From the NCBI GenBank assembly GCA_030694465.1, contig JAUXYJ010000068.1, positions 62,001-126,000 of the forward strand: a DNA stretch of 64,000 nucleotides. The letters are read 5' to 3'. Within the stretch, counting starts at the first letter, position 1. Every line of letters begins with the position of its first letter. Source of the DNA: Deltaproteobacteria bacterium (GTDB lineage: Bacteria; Myxococcota_A; Polyangia; Polyangiales; Ga0077539). The notes beneath the pieces are model-generated. The model made no database searches and was not told where the DNA came from. It saw only the letters and a list, made by a program, of their open reading frames with translations. Both the position numbers and the translations under genes were made by a program. This document shows positions 45,094 to 53,673 of the stretch, piece after piece.

Positions 45094-46446
45094 ATGCAGG
45101 TTGCCATTTCACAGGCCGGTCAGCTCGTCGGCGGACGCTATCGACTCATCGAGTTAGCTGGCGTTGGCGGCATGGCCGAAGTCTGGCGCGCCGAGCTCGA
45201 AGGCATCGAAGGATTCCGCAGAACCGTCGCGGTCAAACGCATTCTCAAGCATCTCTCGGTGTCCAAAGAGCACCGTGAAATGTTTGTGCAAGAGGCGCGA
45301 CTTACCGCGACGCTTGATCACCCAAACATCGTGCATGTGTACGATTTTGGCGAGGACTCCCAAGGGCTCTATCTTGTCCTTGAGTGGGTCGAGGGGCTGA
45401 CAGTCCGTGAGCTCATTCAGCTGCTCAATGAGCATGGACAGCAACCCTCGGCGGCGCTGGCGACCGCGATCGGCATCGAGGTGCTCAAGGCCCTTGAAGC
45501 CGCGCACGAGAACGCCATCACGATGCTGGACGGGAGCGAGCAAAACGCGCCGATTATTCACCGCGATGTCTCGCCGTCCAACGTGCTCTTGAGCGTCCGA
45601 GGCATCACAAAGCTTGCGGACTTTGGGCTCGCTCGCGCGATGCACAGCACCATCAGCAGCATGACTCCCGCGGGAATCGTGAAGGGCAAGCTGGCCTACA
45701 TGGCGCCCGAGATTCTGCGCGGAAAGCCTGCATCCGGTCAGACCGATGTCTATTCAACCGGTGTCCTGTTGTGGGAGCTGCTCTCGTGTCGCCGAATGTT
45801 CAAGGGCGACGGCGATGTCATCTCGGCGCTTATGAGCAACAAGCCGCCGACCTCCATCCGTGTGCATCGCCCTGACCTCCCCGAGGTCCTCGCCGACGCA
45901 GTCGATCGCGCGCTCTTGGGTGACACCGAGCAACGCTTTGCATCCGCGGGCGATTTTGCACGCGGCCTCGCCGACGTACTGCGCACCATCCCCGAGCGGA
46001 CCGATCGATCACGATTGGCCCGCGAGATGAAGAACGCGCTGATTTTTTGGCGCAGCTCCGAGGCCGGCAAGCGCTCAATGGCCGAGCGGGGCATCACAAC
46101 CCCAGCAGCGTCGCCTGCGGCGCCACAACGTCCGGGACCACCGCCGGTCCCAAAACAAATCATTGGGAGCGGCAGCCCCGAGCCGTCCAAACAGTTTCTC
46201 GATTTGTCATTTGGGGCCATTCCCATGGATGGACGCCCCACCGTGACGCCCAGAACGCTGAACGACGACGCTGCGATTGAGCTCAGCGGGTCCTTCATCG
46301 AGATCGATTTCGAGACTGCAATTCCACTGGTCGAGACCGTGACGCTTCCCGCACCGGAGCTGAGCGACGCGTCCATTGACATCGATTTCGAGGTCAGCGA
46401 CCCCTCTGTCGCGTTTGAGCTGGCTGCGCTGCGCAAAAAGCCCTGA
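45094..46446 (+). CDS. soluble Ser/Thr protein kinase with acidic C-terminal repeats
   Basis: The 450-residue protein starts at ATG 45094; a longer frame from 44965 is rejected because it overlaps the divergent gene. The kinase domain begins GRYRLIELAGVGGMAEVW, with the ATP lysine in VAVKRI (Lys48), HRDVSPSN (156-163), DFG (176-178) and YMAPE. The catalytic loop has Ser at the position normally held by Lys (HRDLKPEN), a form frequent in myxobacterial kinases. No membrane segment is present. The C-terminal 130 residues are a Pro/Gly linker followed by two acidic motifs of the type IxIDFE (FIEIDFE and IDIDFEVSD). These could be docking or autophosphorylation sites, which is inference. Confidence 0.9.
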   Translation: MQVAISQAGQLVGGRYRLIELAGVGGMAEVWRAELEGIEGFRRTVAVKRILKHLSVSKEHREMFVQEARLTATLDHPNIVHVYDFGEDSQGLYLVLEWVEGLTVRELIQLLNEHGQQPSAALATAIGIEVLKALEAAHENAITMLDGSEQNAPIIHRDVSPSNVLLSVRGITKLADFGLARAMHSTISSMTPAGIVKGKLAYMAPEILRGKPASGQTDVYSTGVLLWELLSCRRMFKGDGDVISALMSNKPPTSIRVHRPDLPEVLADAVDRALLGDTEQRFASAGDFARGLADVLRTIPERTDRSRLAREMKNALIFWRSSEAGKRSMAERGITTPAASPAAPQRPGPPPVPKQIIGSGSPEPSKQFLDLSFGAIPMDGRPTVTPRTLNDDAAIELSGSFIEIDFETAIPLVETVTLPAPELSDASIDIDFEVSDPSVAFELAALRKKP

Positions 46447-46521
46447 TCGGGCCGCGCACGTCTCAAGATTTTGCCTGCAGCGCGCTAGCCTCACGGCGCG
46501 CGGCGAGTCTACGATGGTGCG

Positions 46522-47679
46522 ATGATGATCCGGCGGCGTTCAGGGTGGCTTGGTTGTGGCTCGATGCTCTTGGTTTTGGCTGGCTGTGGGCCCGTCGAAG
46601 AGCAGCGTGACGGGGCGCTCGCGGATCGCGCGGCGATGCCTGACGCCCCCGCGGTAGAGACCGGCGGTGACCGCGACGCAGAGGTCCCCTTCGATGGGAC
46701 CGTGATCGCGTCTGACTCGTCGACTCCGCCCGAAGACGCTGCGATTTCGCCCATGGATGTGATCGCGCAAGATCGCGTCGTCCCGCCGAGGGACGCAACT
46801 GCAGAGGCCGGCGCCGTGGACGCTGGGCCCGCAGGCCGAATCCCGACGACGACACCGCCTCCGGGCATCCCCGCCATGCGAACCCAGGCCGAAGTCTGTG
46901 GCGTATGGAACACCTCGTACAACGCCGCGCGCATGGCCGGGACCTTCACCGCCGGTAGCCCTGCGTGCGCACCAGGCCGCCTACCCCAAAACGCAGTGGA
47001 CGCGGCGGTCTTGATGTCGAACGTCCACCGATGGCTCGCTGGACTCACCAATGTCAGCGAAAATCCTGAGTTTTCACGATCTGCACAGGCATGCGCTGAG
47101 CTGCAAGAAGCCAACAACATGCTCAGCCACACGCCCCCCATGAGCTGGACTTGCTACACAGCGCTGGGCGCACAGGGCGCTGGACGCAGCAACATCACGT
47201 CGGGTGGCTCGACACCCATCGCGGCCATCGCGGGATGGATTGATGACACGCGTGACATCAGCATGACCCTGGGACATCGTCGCTGGATTCTCTTTCCGCC
47301 TTTGGGCCCCATTGGCTACGGCCAAGCGCGTCGCTACGCGTGTCAGTACGTTTTGGGACCCCGCGCAACGGGGAGCAAGACCTTCGTCGCGTGGCCCAAC
47401 GAGGGCTTCACGCCCACCGAGTCGATGACGCCGCTCTGGTCTTTCTCAAGCTCGACCCTCGGCCTCACCGCGTCGACACGGGTCACCGTGACACGCAATG
47501 GCATGCCCGTGGCTGCCACTGCGCAGCTGCGCGCTGCAGGCTATGGCGAGCCAACAATCTCCTGGAATATGCCTGCGACCGCGATCACCGCAGGGTCGGT
47601 GATCAGCGTGACCGTCACCGGCCTCGCGGGCGGCATGAGCACGACCTACGAAGTGCGCCCCGTTCGCTGCGGTGGCTGA
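46522..47679 (+). CDS. CAP-domain (SCP-like) lipoprotein
   Basis: The 385-residue protein has a lipobox AGC (Cys22) and an Asp/Ala/Pro-rich stalk of about 95 residues. The CAP domain follows: NVHRWLAGL, CAELQEANNMLSHTPP (His in the SH-x-P motif), WTCYT and LGHRRWIL. The latter resembles the G-H/C-Y/R-x-x-x-V element, and the two conserved His are present. The C-terminal part (about 285-385) looks like an Ig-like module. CAP proteins are extracellular and have been tied to lipid binding or proteolysis; a bacterial role is not settled. Paired Cys suggest disulfides. Confidence 0.8.
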   Translation: MMIRRRSGWLGCGSMLLVLAGCGPVEEQRDGALADRAAMPDAPAVETGGDRDAEVPFDGTVIASDSSTPPEDAAISPMDVIAQDRVVPPRDATAEAGAVDAGPAGRIPTTTPPPGIPAMRTQAEVCGVWNTSYNAARMAGTFTAGSPACAPGRLPQNAVDAAVLMSNVHRWLAGLTNVSENPEFSRSAQACAELQEANNMLSHTPPMSWTCYTALGAQGAGRSNITSGGSTPIAAIAGWIDDTRDISMTLGHRRWILFPPLGPIGYGQARRYACQYVLGPRATGSKTFVAWPNEGFTPTESMTPLWSFSSSTLGLTASTRVTVTRNGMPVAATAQLRAAGYGEPTISWNMPATAITAGSVISVTVTGLAGGMSTTYEVRPVRCGG

Positions 47680-47702
47680 GTGATCGCACCGATGGCTCGC
47701 GT

Positions 47703-49658
47703 CTAGCGACCGCGCCGCGCGTGTACAATCGCGCGAGCCTCGTTGGCAATCCGCCCCACAAAGGGCGACGCGATGGGGTCCCCTGTCGACTCAATGATCG
47801 AGACGACCTGCGCAGGTCGCAGTCTTGGGTTTACGCTGAGCATTTTGGCTGCGAGGTTGGCCACGTTGGGCGAGGCCATCGACGTACCGCTGAGCGGCGT
47901 GCGCTCACCGTTTGGGATCACGCTGTCTACCTCGACGCCCAGGTCAAATACCCGCACACGCTGCATGTTGCTGTTGGTAAACACGGCCCAGTCGCCGTAG
48001 CGATCGACAGCTCCAACGACGAGCAAATTCGCTAGGTTTGGCAGCGACGCGGGGATCACGTCGTACTCAACTACGTCCTGATTGCTGTTGCCCGCCGCGA
48101 CCACAAAGAGCGTCTCGGGGCACTCAGAGATCACCTTGGTCCAGGTCGCGCGGCGTCGCTCATGAATGACCACGGCGCGCGCTCGGACTTGCTCGTCGGT
48201 CTGGTAGCGCTGGGTCTCGTGGCGAAGCTGTTCTTCGATGTACTCCCGCGAAAACCCTAGCGAAGCGTTGACCACGCGCACGTGATGGAGCCTGATGTAT
48301 TGGCCGATTTCGTCTGCGTTGTGAAGCTCTGCGTCGAGCTCTGCGTCCGTCGGCCCTCTGTCACGATAGACCCGCGACTCGCCTGCCCATGCGCTTCGAA
48401 ACACGCTCAGCTGCGCGCCCGGAACCCCAGCCAACAAGATCCCCGCGACGTGCGTCCCGTGCGCCCACTCGCCGATGGCATCCAGCCGCTGATCGAGCTG
48501 CTCCTGCGCTTCTGCAGTGGTCACCGAGCGAACGAGCGTGAGCACTCGTTGTGCGGCGGGCGTGCTGGCCATCCCCGCGCGCAGGTCCATGACTCCCCGA
48601 AGATACCCAGCGTATTGCGTGATGGTCTCTGCTCCAGGGTCGTACAAATAGCCTCGCTGCGCGCTGTCAGGATCGGCATAGATTCCGTGGCGATCATCGA
48701 CCATGCCGTTGCCGTCGTCGTCGCGTCCGTTGAGCGTCTCGCGCTCGTTGGTCGCGAGTTGCGAGGCAAAGAGCGACGTCGCCGTCCCCGTGTCCCAGAC
48801 AGCGACTTGCACAGGACGCGTACCCGTTTGATGCTGCAAATCGACAGTCGAAAATGCATACGCTGTGCGCGGCGGTCGCTGCTCGAAAGCCGCACGCGCT
48901 TGCTCGACAGCCGCGAGATAAGTGCTCCGCACTTGCACGATGTGCCTGAGCAAAACATCGGTCTGGAGGACCGCCGTCGCGGTCTCGGGCGTGACCATCG
49001 AGCGCCGAACATTGCCTAACCGTGCGTCGAGCTGCTCGACCCGCTGAAAGAGCTGATAGGCCACCGTGGCGCCCTGAAATCGCACCATGGGCATGGCCGA
49101 AAACAGCGCGAGGAGGGCCTGCGTCTGCGCGGCAGGGTCGTCACCCGCGAGCACCCGCGTGGCCTCGGCGAACAAGAGATTTCCTACAAACGCGCTGTTG
49201 CGGTTGCGGGCTCGGGCGCGGCAAAGCGAGACCAACGCGAGGGCCTGCCGCGGCTCGTTCTCGGTGAGCGCGACGAGGGCGAGGTTCATGAGCTCGTCGA
49301 CCGCTTTGCCTGAGAGTTCAGGGGCCGATTGCGCGTCTTGGGCATAGTCCGCGAGGCGCGCGAGATTGAGCTGCGGAGCATGCTCGGCGAGCTTGCGATG
49401 TGCATGCTCACGGACCAGTCTACGGAGCGAGTCTTGCGTGTGCGAGTCCCATGGTGAGCGTGCGATTTCGCTTACCAACACGGCATCGCTGGGGCCGGCG
49501 TCGTGCACCTCCGCGTCGCGCGCGGCGGGCTGCTCTGCGCCGCTCGCGGACTGACCCGTTGCGTCAGTGCGCTGCGGCTGACAGCCACAGAGGGACAGGG
49601 CCAGAACGCCAAAACGCGCTTTGGTGCGCAAATTTGCAGAGAGAAATCGTTGACTCAT
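47703..49658 (-). CDS. S8-family subtilisin-like serine protease lipoprotein
   Basis: The 651-residue protein starts at ATG 49658 and has a lipobox CGC (Cys26). A pro-region or helical domain of about 240 residues (Ala/Leu-rich, TPR-like) precedes the catalytic domain. The triad is visible: Asp289 (AVWDTGT), His400 (HGTHVAG) and Ser593 (GTSMASP), with the oxyanion Asn524 (AAGNSN). The segment between Asp and His is about 110 residues, much longer than the 32 of subtilisin. It contains a Ca-binding-like DDDGNGMVDD. The protease should act on proteins at the cell surface. It is divergent from the propeller-like gene at 49755. Confidence 0.9.
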   Translation of the reverse strand: MSQRFLSANLRTKARFGVLALSLCGCQPQRTDATGQSASGAEQPAARDAEVHDAGPSDAVLVSEIARSPWDSHTQDSLRRLVREHAHRKLAEHAPQLNLARLADYAQDAQSAPELSGKAVDELMNLALVALTENEPRQALALVSLCRARARNRNSAFVGNLLFAEATRVLAGDDPAAQTQALLALFSAMPMVRFQGATVAYQLFQRVEQLDARLGNVRRSMVTPETATAVLQTDVLLRHIVQVRSTYLAAVEQARAAFEQRPPRTAYAFSTVDLQHQTGTRPVQVAVWDTGTATSLFASQLATNERETLNGRDDDGNGMVDDRHGIYADPDSAQRGYLYDPGAETITQYAGYLRGVMDLRAGMASTPAAQRVLTLVRSVTTAEAQEQLDQRLDAIGEWAHGTHVAGILLAGVPGAQLSVFRSAWAGESRVYRDRGPTDAELDAELHNADEIGQYIRLHHVRVVNASLGFSREYIEEQLRHETQRYQTDEQVRARAVVIHERRRATWTKVISECPETLFVVAAGNSNQDVVEYDVIPASLPNLANLLVVGAVDRYGDWAVFTNSNMQRVRVFDLGVEVDSVIPNGERTPLSGTSMASPNVANLAAKMLSVNPRLRPAQVVSIIESTGDPIASPFVGRIANEARAIVHARRGR

Positions 49659-49754
49659 GAAGCGATGAGGGTCGCCAACTTTGCTCCGAGATGCAAGCAA
49701 GCGAAGTGAGACCCCCACTCGCGCCCCCGCGTGCGGTGTGCGTACAATCTCACG

Positions 49755-50909
49755 ATGAATCACCGATGGATCTTTGGCCTGCTCGGAGCCGGTGCCTTGT
49801 GCGTGATTGGACTGCGCGCGGTCGCGTCCACAGATCCGGTCGCAGCGAGCTCAGGCACGGCCTCGGCCGAGTCGATCCCGTCTGTGGTCACACTCGAGGC
49901 GGGCACGACGGACGACGAAGTCCGTGTTCGCTTGCGACGATTCGATCAACCACAACCGCTGCGTGAGCTTGGCACAATTCGCATGACGCCGAGCTCGGCG
50001 TGGCGCGGTGCGCTCTATCAAAACGCAGGACGCAGCGCGGTACTCGTCGTGGGCGCGACCCTTCCGCTCTCAAGTACCAGCTACGACAGCGCTCTGTTCT
50101 TGGTCGAAAACGGGACGTCTCGCACGCTGGTCACCGGACTCGCGCACGCATCGGGTCCCTTGGTGACCGAGCGAGGGGTCGTGCTGGTCCAACGCGGCCG
50201 AGATGGGCAAGAGCCTAGCTTCCCCGCGACTGGCGGACAGGCCCTCGCCGAGCGCGTCGATTCGCTCGAAATTTCTGCGGTAGATCTCTCCACCGGTGTG
50301 ACCCGATCGGTCTGGCGCGGCGAGGGTCCTCTGGCCTACCTCGCCACCGCCCTCCACGACAACCGTGTGCTGATTTATCACATGGCCCCCGAGGGCGCTT
50401 ATCTTCGCACGCTGGACACAGAGACGCGCGAGACCACGACCGTCATGGGCCCCATGCCCGCGCTGGCGCGTGATTTTAGCTACGACAAGCTCCGCAACGA
50501 GGTGACCTTTGTTCGTGCCGAACGCGTGGGCTCTGAGACCTACGAAATCGTCACGGTGGCGCTCTCAAACGGCGCCTCTCGCGTGAGGCTCCGAAGCCCC
50601 AACGAGCACCTCATGCCACGCGTATTGCGTGACGGCGAGATCGCGTTTTCGTCTGCAAACGATCAGGGTTTGAGCCTCTTGCGGGCGAGCGACACCGAGG
50701 GCCACTCGCTCGCGCCCCTCGGCGCTGGATCAGACGCTGTCGTTGCCGAAGATGGGCGCGGAGCGTGGCTCGCCGTGCGACACCTTGACCCACAGACGAG
50801 GCTCGACTCGTTCGCCATCGTGCACCGGGGGACTCGTCAGCAGTTCACGTTTTCGGACGCCAACGCGCCCGTTGAGCTCGTCGGATTTTGGCAGGGAGGT
50901 TCGCTTTGA
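49755..50909 (+). CDS. membrane-anchored beta-propeller-like protein
   Basis: The 384-residue protein starts at ATG 49755 with a single N-terminal membrane anchor (IFGLLGAGALCVIGL). The rest is a series of about 45-residue beta-rich segments with motifs such as LFLVENGTS, LDTETRETTT and LLRASDTEG. This resembles TolB-like or YncE-like propellers that read out as repeated strand sets, but no family is certain. The stop overlaps the TTG start of the transglycosylase-like gene (TTGA at 50906-50909), so translation is coupled. A periplasmic binding or scaffold role in a wall-processing pair is inferred. Confidence 0.5.
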   Translation: MNHRWIFGLLGAGALCVIGLRAVASTDPVAASSGTASAESIPSVVTLEAGTTDDEVRVRLRRFDQPQPLRELGTIRMTPSSAWRGALYQNAGRSAVLVVGATLPLSSTSYDSALFLVENGTSRTLVTGLAHASGPLVTERGVVLVQRGRDGQEPSFPATGGQALAERVDSLEISAVDLSTGVTRSVWRGEGPLAYLATALHDNRVLIYHMAPEGAYLRTLDTETRETTTVMGPMPALARDFSYDKLRNEVTFVRAERVGSETYEIVTVALSNGASRVRLRSPNEHLMPRVLRDGEIAFSSANDQGLSLLRASDTEGHSLAPLGAGSDAVVAEDGRGAWLAVRHLDPQTRLDSFAIVHRGTRQQFTFSDANAPVELVGFWQGGSL

Positions 50910-52492
50910 ACGCTCGCACTTCGAACGCCACCGCGCTCGCATTTCGGCTGCTGTTTGCCGCACTGTTTGCGACCGCGCTCTTCGCGAAATCCAACCTCGC
51001 CGAGGCCCAATGCAGCACCGGCGCGTGTCCGCCGTGTGAGGGTTGCCGTGTGCGCTCGGCGGCTGGCTCAAATCCTTCCACAGCGGACATGGCGACGCTG
51101 TTCAACCGCATCGCGACGGGCCCTCGAACCTACGGATCACTCGGCTGGAACTTTGGCGGAGCTGACACCCTCGGCGCGGGCGCTGGCTGCTGTGATGGCT
51201 CAAGCGCGACGCCCTGCCCATCGGTCGCGGCGACGTTTCCGTGCCTTCTACTCAAAGCGATTTATTACACCGAGAGCGGCTGGAGGCAGTTCTGCACAAC
51301 CGGACGCACGGTGATCGCGTTTGATTGTGGCTACGGGATCGCGCAGGTCACCTCGGGCATGAGGCCAGGCGACACGAGCTCGTTTGATCCCAACCGTGTC
51401 GCCGGCGAGGCTGCCTACAACGTCTCCGTCGGTGCAGCGATTCTGGCGGGCAAATGGCGTATTGGAGCCTGTGTCGGGAGCAACGATCCGACCATCGTCG
51501 AGCACTGGTACTTCGCGACCTGGGGCTACAACGGCTTTGCGACCAAGAACAACCCCAACAACCCCATGTACCGCGCCGACCGGCCAGAGTTTAACTCAAG
51601 CGCCACAGCGCGAACGCGAGGCAACTACCCGTATCAAGAATTGGTCTGGGGATATGCACACTATTCTCCATCGACGGCACACTGGACGGGTCAGCAACTG
51701 GGCTACCCGAGGCGCAGCGAAATCTGCGCGTCCTGTGGGTTTCCGATGGCCAACGTGAGCGAGCCCAGCGTGCGCACTCCCGCGGCGTGCAACAGCGCAC
51801 CAGTCGGGCCTCGGTTTGGTGCGCAGTTTGTCTCACAGAGCTTTCCGGTGGCGGCAACGACACTGGATCTTGCCGCGGGAGCCCAGCGCGCGGGCTTCAT
51901 CGAGCTTCGCAACATCGGGACTGACACGTGGCGCCCAGGCGAGATCTTTCTCGGAACAACTCAGCCTCGCGATCGGTCTTCCATGGCACGAGGCTCGGAC
52001 TGGGTGAGCGCCAACCGCGCCGCGACGATCGATCGCGTGGTAGCTCCTGGTGCCACTGGCAGGTTTAACTTTTCACTCAGGGCACCCAACACATTGGGCC
52101 AGGAATTCAGCGAGTATTTTGGCGTCCTTCGCGAGGGCGTGTCGTGGTTTAGCGAGGCGGGCCAAGGTGGCCCACCTGACAACCAGCTCCAGGTTCGCGT
52201 GCGCGCAGTGAGCGCCGCGGCCATGGACGCCGGAGTGGCAGACGCGATGGTTGCCCTCGACAGCAGCACCCCTTTCGACGCCAACGCCGGCGACGTTTCA
52301 ACACCGCGCGATGGCACAGCAGCGACCGACTCAGCCCTCCGTGACGCAAGCGCAGACAGCCGGCGCGTGACCCCTGAAATGCCAGGCTGCGGTTGCACGA
52401 TTCCCGGCAAAAATCCAAGCAATTCTGGCCAATCGCTCGCCCTCGCCGCGGCCCTCACCGCGGTGGCATTCTCTCGTAGACGCCGACGCTAA
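50906..52492 (+). CDS. transglycosylase-like secreted protein with NBR1-like domain and MYXO-CTERM tail
   Basis: The 528-residue protein starts at TTG 50906, six nt after an AGGGAGG site; the upstream TTG at 50888 lies before that site. A signal peptide ends near AEA (residue 35). The catalytic-like domain (about 55-250) has KAIYYTESGW with Glu123 and CGYGIAQVTSGM, the pattern of lysozyme-like lytic transglycosylases. A second domain (about 315-435) matches the NBR1/Ig-like module (RNIGTDTWRPGE, PRD, then FSLRAP). After an Asp/Ala linker the C-terminus has GCGC, a hydrophobic segment and five arginines, which is the MYXO-CTERM myxosortase signal. It would be cut and fixed at the surface. Glycan cleavage is inferred from the Glu and GYGIAQ motif. 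Confidence 0.75.
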   Translation: MNARTSNATALAFRLLFAALFATALFAKSNLAEAQCSTGACPPCEGCRVRSAAGSNPSTADMATLFNRIATGPRTYGSLGWNFGGADTLGAGAGCCDGSSATPCPSVAATFPCLLLKAIYYTESGWRQFCTTGRTVIAFDCGYGIAQVTSGMRPGDTSSFDPNRVAGEAAYNVSVGAAILAGKWRIGACVGSNDPTIVEHWYFATWGYNGFATKNNPNNPMYRADRPEFNSSATARTRGNYPYQELVWGYAHYSPSTAHWTGQQLGYPRRSEICASCGFPMANVSEPSVRTPAACNSAPVGPRFGAQFVSQSFPVAATTLDLAAGAQRAGFIELRNIGTDTWRPGEIFLGTTQPRDRSSMARGSDWVSANRAATIDRVVAPGATGRFNFSLRAPNTLGQEFSEYFGVLREGVSWFSEAGQGGPPDNQLQVRVRAVSAAAMDAGVADAMVALDSSTPFDANAGDVSTPRDGTAATDSALRDASADSRRVTPEMPGCGCTIPGKNPSNSGQSLALAAALTAVAFSRRRRR

Positions 52493-52509
52493 CGGAGCCC
52501 TTTCCCCCA

Positions 52510-53673
52510 ATGGATCTCGACAGCCCTTCTGCCACGCCCTACCGCGACACGGGACCCAAGCGCGCCACGCGAGTCACGGTCGGGTTGAGCGCGCAGACAT
52601 GGCGGCTTGAGTGGGGTTGTGTGTTCGCGTTGCTCGCGTTGACCGGACAGCTGCTCACGCCCCGTGAGACACGGCTGCGGTGTATCAACACAAATGGTCA
52701 GCGAATTTGCTCAGTCATTCGCTACACCGCGCTGACCGAGAGCGCTCGCTCCATCAACGTGACGGCCAACTCCGCGGTGCGGGTTTTGGCTCCGAATGCC
52801 GCGCTCACGGCGACTCCCGCCAGCGGTTTCGAGGTCGCCACACTGGGTATTGCCAACCGCACTTTCTGGTTTGACGAGCGCTGGTATCGCGCCTCGATCG
52901 ACCAACCACCCGTGCGCGGGCAGTGGCACCACGACGACGACGCACCCAACGCACTTCGCAGATGGTTAGCGGACGAGGACGCGCACTCCATCGAGATCCT
53001 TCAGCCAGGGAGTGTGTCCCCATGGCTGCTCGCCTTGATCACCTCGGTGCTGGGCGCGATCGCGGTCTCGATCGCCGTGGCGATCACTGCGCGCCGCAGA
53101 ACGCTTGAGTTGACCAGTGATTTTGCGGGACGCCGAGCGACCCTACGCGTCGCGCGGGGTTGGCGGCGACCCAGTGAGTGCTCAGTGGATCTCGCGCAAG
53201 ACGTGATCCCGAGGCTCGCGCTGGAGCCACCAGGACCCCGGCTCGTGATCGAGGGTCCAGGCGGCGCAACACACACACTGTTCGAGTGTCGCGACCCTGG
53301 TGACCTAGACGCAGCACGCGCGCTCACCATCGAGAGCGCTTCGTCGCGCACACGCCCGCGTTCGACCTGGAATATCACTGCGCAATTGCATCTCCCGGTG
53401 GCCGTCGTTGTCGCGATTACCGTGGGGCTCGCGGTCGCGGCCGTCTCGGTTCGCGCGGCGCGCCCCCAGCTGCAAACGACTGGGAGACTTGAGGTCCACG
53501 CAACGAGCACGTGTGAGATGGACGGCATGACCTTGCTCGCCGGCGGGCGGGTCTCGTACGCGCTCCCCATCGGAGCCCATCGCGTAACCACCCGACATCA
53601 CGAAACAACAGTGACTCACACCGTGCAGATCGCGCCCGGCCGCACCTCGACGCTTACCTGCCCTGCCCCTTAG
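52510..53673 (+). CDS. membrane protein of unknown function (three helices)
   Basis: The 387-residue protein lies 17 nt after the MYXO-CTERM gene on the same strand. Membrane segments are seen near 36-48 (CVFALLALTGQLL), 170-192 (WLLALITSVLGAIAVSIAVAI) and 298-316 (VAVVVAITVGLAVAAVSV). The first extracytoplasmic loop has two Cys and an IRYTALTESARS region. The C-terminal part looks like a PEGA-type beta segment (LEVHATSTCEMDG, then YALPIGAHRVTTRH), commonly found in surface proteins. No enzymatic motif is visible. Its 3' end overlaps the convergent gene by 20 nt. Confidence 0.5.
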   Translation: MDLDSPSATPYRDTGPKRATRVTVGLSAQTWRLEWGCVFALLALTGQLLTPRETRLRCINTNGQRICSVIRYTALTESARSINVTANSAVRVLAPNAALTATPASGFEVATLGIANRTFWFDERWYRASIDQPPVRGQWHHDDDAPNALRRWLADEDAHSIEILQPGSVSPWLLALITSVLGAIAVSIAVAITARRRTLELTSDFAGRRATLRVARGWRRPSECSVDLAQDVIPRLALEPPGPRLVIEGPGGATHTLFECRDPGDLDAARALTIESASSRTRPRSTWNITAQLHLPVAVVVAITVGLAVAAVSVRAARPQLQTTGRLEVHATSTCEMDGMTLLAGGRVSYALPIGAHRVTTRHHETTVTHTVQIAPGRTSTLTCPAP

